The translations under genes and the position numbers were made by a program. A stretch of DNA of 64,000 nt from contig VZRR01014165.1 in assembly GCA_013398015.1 (NCBI GenBank), positions 2,403,290 through 2,467,289 on the forward strand. The letters are read 5' to 3'. This DNA is from Oreocharis arfaki. Taxonomy: Eukaryota > Chordata > Aves > Passeriformes > Paramythiidae. Every line of letters starts with the position of its first letter. Position 1 is the first letter of the stretch. Below are positions 61,201 to 64,000 of this stretch, piece by piece. The notes under the pieces were generated by a model that saw only the letters and a list, made by a program, of their open reading frames with translations, searched no databases and was not told the origin of the DNA.

Positions 61201-64000
61201 ATTCAACCTTTTCTTTTATCCTCCATATTCGGTGTGGCCCCAATGCTTTATTTACAGCACACTACTGAAACCCTGCAATGAAGACGGAATTAATTTTCTC
61301 ATGGGCTTTTCCATGGCTATCATCACTATCATATCTTAAGTATTCATTAGGCCAGAGAGAGAGGGAGAGATCTGCTGTAGTTTGGTGGTTGGAAGACTCA
61401 CCTGGGAGAGACCTCCAACACAGTCTTTGCTCCAATGAATACTTATATAGCCTGTATCAAGCAGAATAACTCCAAAAGGAGACACTAACCTGGTACTTGC
61501 AAACTCCTGGTTATAGCAGTGATCAGAAGGGTGGGAAACTTGGGCTGGAGATCTTCCCAAACAGGTAGAAAATGTCCCTAAGCTTTCAGAGGGCTAAATA
61601 TGACATATCAGATTGCTGCTTGCTTTTCCAACAGAAAACTACTGTGGATAACACACTTAACTATGGGAGGTGGCTTACCAATATGTGAAGAAATGAAAAG
61701 CTGACTTTCTTCTAGCTGAAGACAACCCTTCATGGCCTCAGGAAGCTCCTCACCAAACTTTCTGTCTTCTTCAGACTCTTCTTAAGCATCCAGTTCTCTC
61801 TATGTCCCCTACAAGTGCCCAGCATTTAAGACGGTAAGACTTAAATGGTAAGGCAAGCCCAAAGCACCAGTGAAGGACCTAAGCCTAGCTAAGTCCATAA
61901 GGCCCATAAAATTGGGCAATCCTTCTTTAGTCCCATGTTTCCTAGCATTTGGTGCACATGGTGTTACACCACTGCATACGGCACAAAGGCATCTGCCCCG
62001 AGCAGCTCAGCACTCGCAGCTCAGCACTCACCTCTTTCTCCTTGAGGTGCTTAACAAACAAGCACTTGGTGTGTTAAACAGCCTCAGAGTGTGGACAGAA
62101 GCTTGAGGCTGAAATACACAACTCTTTTCTTTAGGCAAAGAACCAAACTAGGCTCCAGCATCCCAGTGCTTCTTTCCTCCTATGCTTAATCATAACCCTG
62201 CCAAATCAGTAGCAGTTTCAAAAGGAGGAGACAATGACACCACTCCAAAACATTTAGAGTCTCTTGACTAAGGTGACTTCCTGCTAAGCACAGTACTGGG
62301 TCACATAAGCAGCTTTTTAGCTGGGAGATAGATTATCAGCTCCTTAGACTGTCTGTAGAAGAATGCAGCTGTCTTTGCCTTTTTAATTTGTTCTCAGCTA
62401 TGACAGTGGTAAACACCAGTTTTGCAAAGTGAGAGTCAACCTCCACCCACTTTAATTTAACTTCTTTATAATTCAAATAAAACTTATTTGTGTAATGCCT
62501 CCTTCACAGTTTCGTACTCGTTTCTTAATTGCTGAGGATTGAAATACTTTAAGTTATCTTCTTTTGCTGACAAAGATTTCTTATAAGCAGGTTTTAGCTA
62601 GTTGTCTGTTCTTTTTTTCAAACTTCCATGTCTGCCTATGATCCATATAAAAAATTTTTATAGATTTCAGACTTTTTTCCATGGGCTTTTCCCCTTTTCC
62701 CTTAAAATCATCCATTTTAGAATTTCAGCTTCTCTTTTAATCATCAGAACATACATTTAATTTGTCATAGAAACACAAGCTTTCCCATATCTAACACATC
62801 CCAATTTAAATTTAAATGAACACTGATGGAGAAAAAAATAATCTAAAATTTCATCTTCCTGCTGGGAATCTGCTGGAAAGATTACAAGAATATGGAAATC
62901 TTTTCTGCAGAATTAGTCATAAGCACAAAAGCAATCCCTGACTCATTTCACCTAGGTCTCCCAGGTGGTCATCAGGTGATAATGCCTAATCACCATTAAC
63001 AAGGGTCAGATTTTAACTGGTGTCCTTAACTCTCAATGTTTTATCTGAAAATTACTAATTCTTTGAACTGTCCAGATAGTTTAATAGGTTCTTTTATTCA
63101 TTCACATCTAATTACTTGTCTCCTCTAAATATTTGGTTATATTCATTAGAGCACTGTGTTCTTGGGAAGTACCAGTCAATTCATAAAACCTTTATTGAAG
63201 GTTACAGTTTAAACAACCTATTCTCACCTCACCCTATCTATCATTCATGGGTCCAGATTCCCTCAGCAGGCCATAGGTCAGCATCATTGAAGGGTAAAGT
63301 CTTAGACTATGCAGACCTAAAAGTCCAATTATTGTAACTCTGTCACCAAAGGGCATCTGAGAATTGGTACTCTTTAGCAGCTAGACAGTAGCCTAATGAG
63401 CAGCATGTCTGAGTTTCATCTCAGGGCTCCACAAAACGTATGTGGCACTGTATAAATAGTGCATAGGGACCAGAAAACAACCAAATATAGAGCTCCAAGA
63501 GATATAATTTGAACCGAACACATGGTGCTGATAGTGGTTGGAATTTGAGTGCATGCTGAGCGCAGGGTTAAAGGAACAAACAGATTTACACTACAGTGGC
63601 ATGGAAAAAGATCGCTGGAACACATGACACAGTGTATAATGGAGTAATTATTCATGCCTGACTTTTTGGACATGTGCTGTGTGCCTCTTCACCAAGAGCA
63701 GACAGACTTATGCTTCCTAGGTGGCCTAAAAAAAGGAACCTGTCTTACTCTTCCAGTGCTAAGCCAAGCTGTGCCAGAGGCCTCGTGGTGTCTGCAGGAA
63801 ATATCAAGTTTGGAGCAGGTTTTTCTCGGGAAAAAAAAAAATGGGGCAGGTGATAGCAGAAGCAGCCCAGCAAATAGTAAGTAGGTCTAACTGATCTTTC
63901 TTTCTCCCCATCTGTGGCCATACCCAGAACCTCGAGTCTGTTCTAAGTCACATTAATCTTCCCCTACTCCATTCCTACTTACTGGAAAACCAGAAAATAT
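58260..64000. other. Unique non-coding DNA to the window edge
   Basis: No gene, RNA or mobile element was recognised. A 14-bp perfect tandem duplication lies at 62002-62029. An AAAAAAAAAAA run near 63831-63841 is simple sequence. A minus-strand GTGAGTG donor near 62030 has an open 77-nt segment upstream but a purine-rich acceptor, so no exon is called. Confidence 0.42.
62002..62029. repeat. Perfect 14-bp tandem duplication
   Basis: GCAGCTCAGCACTC occurs twice in tandem (62002-62015 and 62016-62029). No functional sign. Confidence 0.9.

Noticed and set aside
62030..62115. Minus-strand exon-like segment with a GTGAGTG donor
   Set aside because: The acceptor region is purine-rich (AAAGAAAAGAG) and lacks a polypyrimidine tract, and the donor falls in the 14-bp tandem duplication.

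Overview
The window reads as gene-poor, AT-rich vertebrate nuclear DNA, most likely from a bird. The main evidence is the repeats. At least seven CR1 LINE fragments lie on both strands, and several keep the avian CR1 3' end: a tail of ATTCTATGA-like 8-mers, or the antisense TCATAGAAT/CACAGAAT run. Two endogenous-retrovirus-type solo LTRs are also present, and no mammalian SINEs were noticed. The naming of repeat families comes from memory of avian repeats, not from a search. Nothing bacterial, plasmid-like or CRISPR-like was seen. The six-frame ORFs are nearly all short and unrelated, as expected for non-coding vertebrate DNA.

Layout: 1-14.5 kb is mostly unique sequence. It holds one candidate signal-peptide exon (761-867), a CR1 remnant (3645-4028) and a pair of CTCF-like motifs (about 7010-7116). 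An old, degraded LTR lies at 14499-14937. A candidate minus-strand exon (15384-15494) and AT-rich unique DNA follow to 22 kb. At 22-24.7 kb there is a CR1 3' end, a possible 28-nt microexon (22992-23019), a homeodomain-motif-rich block that looks like a conserved non-coding element (23100-23900), and another CR1. The clearest mobile element is a 573-bp solo LTR at 29472-30044 bounded by a perfect 6-bp target duplication. A CR1 fragment at 31.8-32.3 kb abuts a small orphan CpG island (about 32300-32800). From 33 to 51.5 kb the DNA is unique apart from an ancient CR1/L3-like fragment near 43.3 kb, simple repeats, and an unexplained 229-codon ORF (48632-49321). From 51.5 to 58.2 kb three CR1 copies lie close together. 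One keeps recognisable reverse-transcriptase sequence but is frameshifted, and its catalytic DD is changed to NN. The last 6 kb is unique DNA with no gene seen.

No complete protein-coding gene, rRNA, tRNA or known small RNA could be supported. The window is best explained as intergenic DNA or a large intron. The candidate exons are splice-site-based hypotheses; they fall on both strands and were not joined into one gene. No new biological system was found. The items most worth checking are the orphan CpG island, the signal-peptide exon, the microexon beside the conserved-looking block, and the CTCF-like pair.
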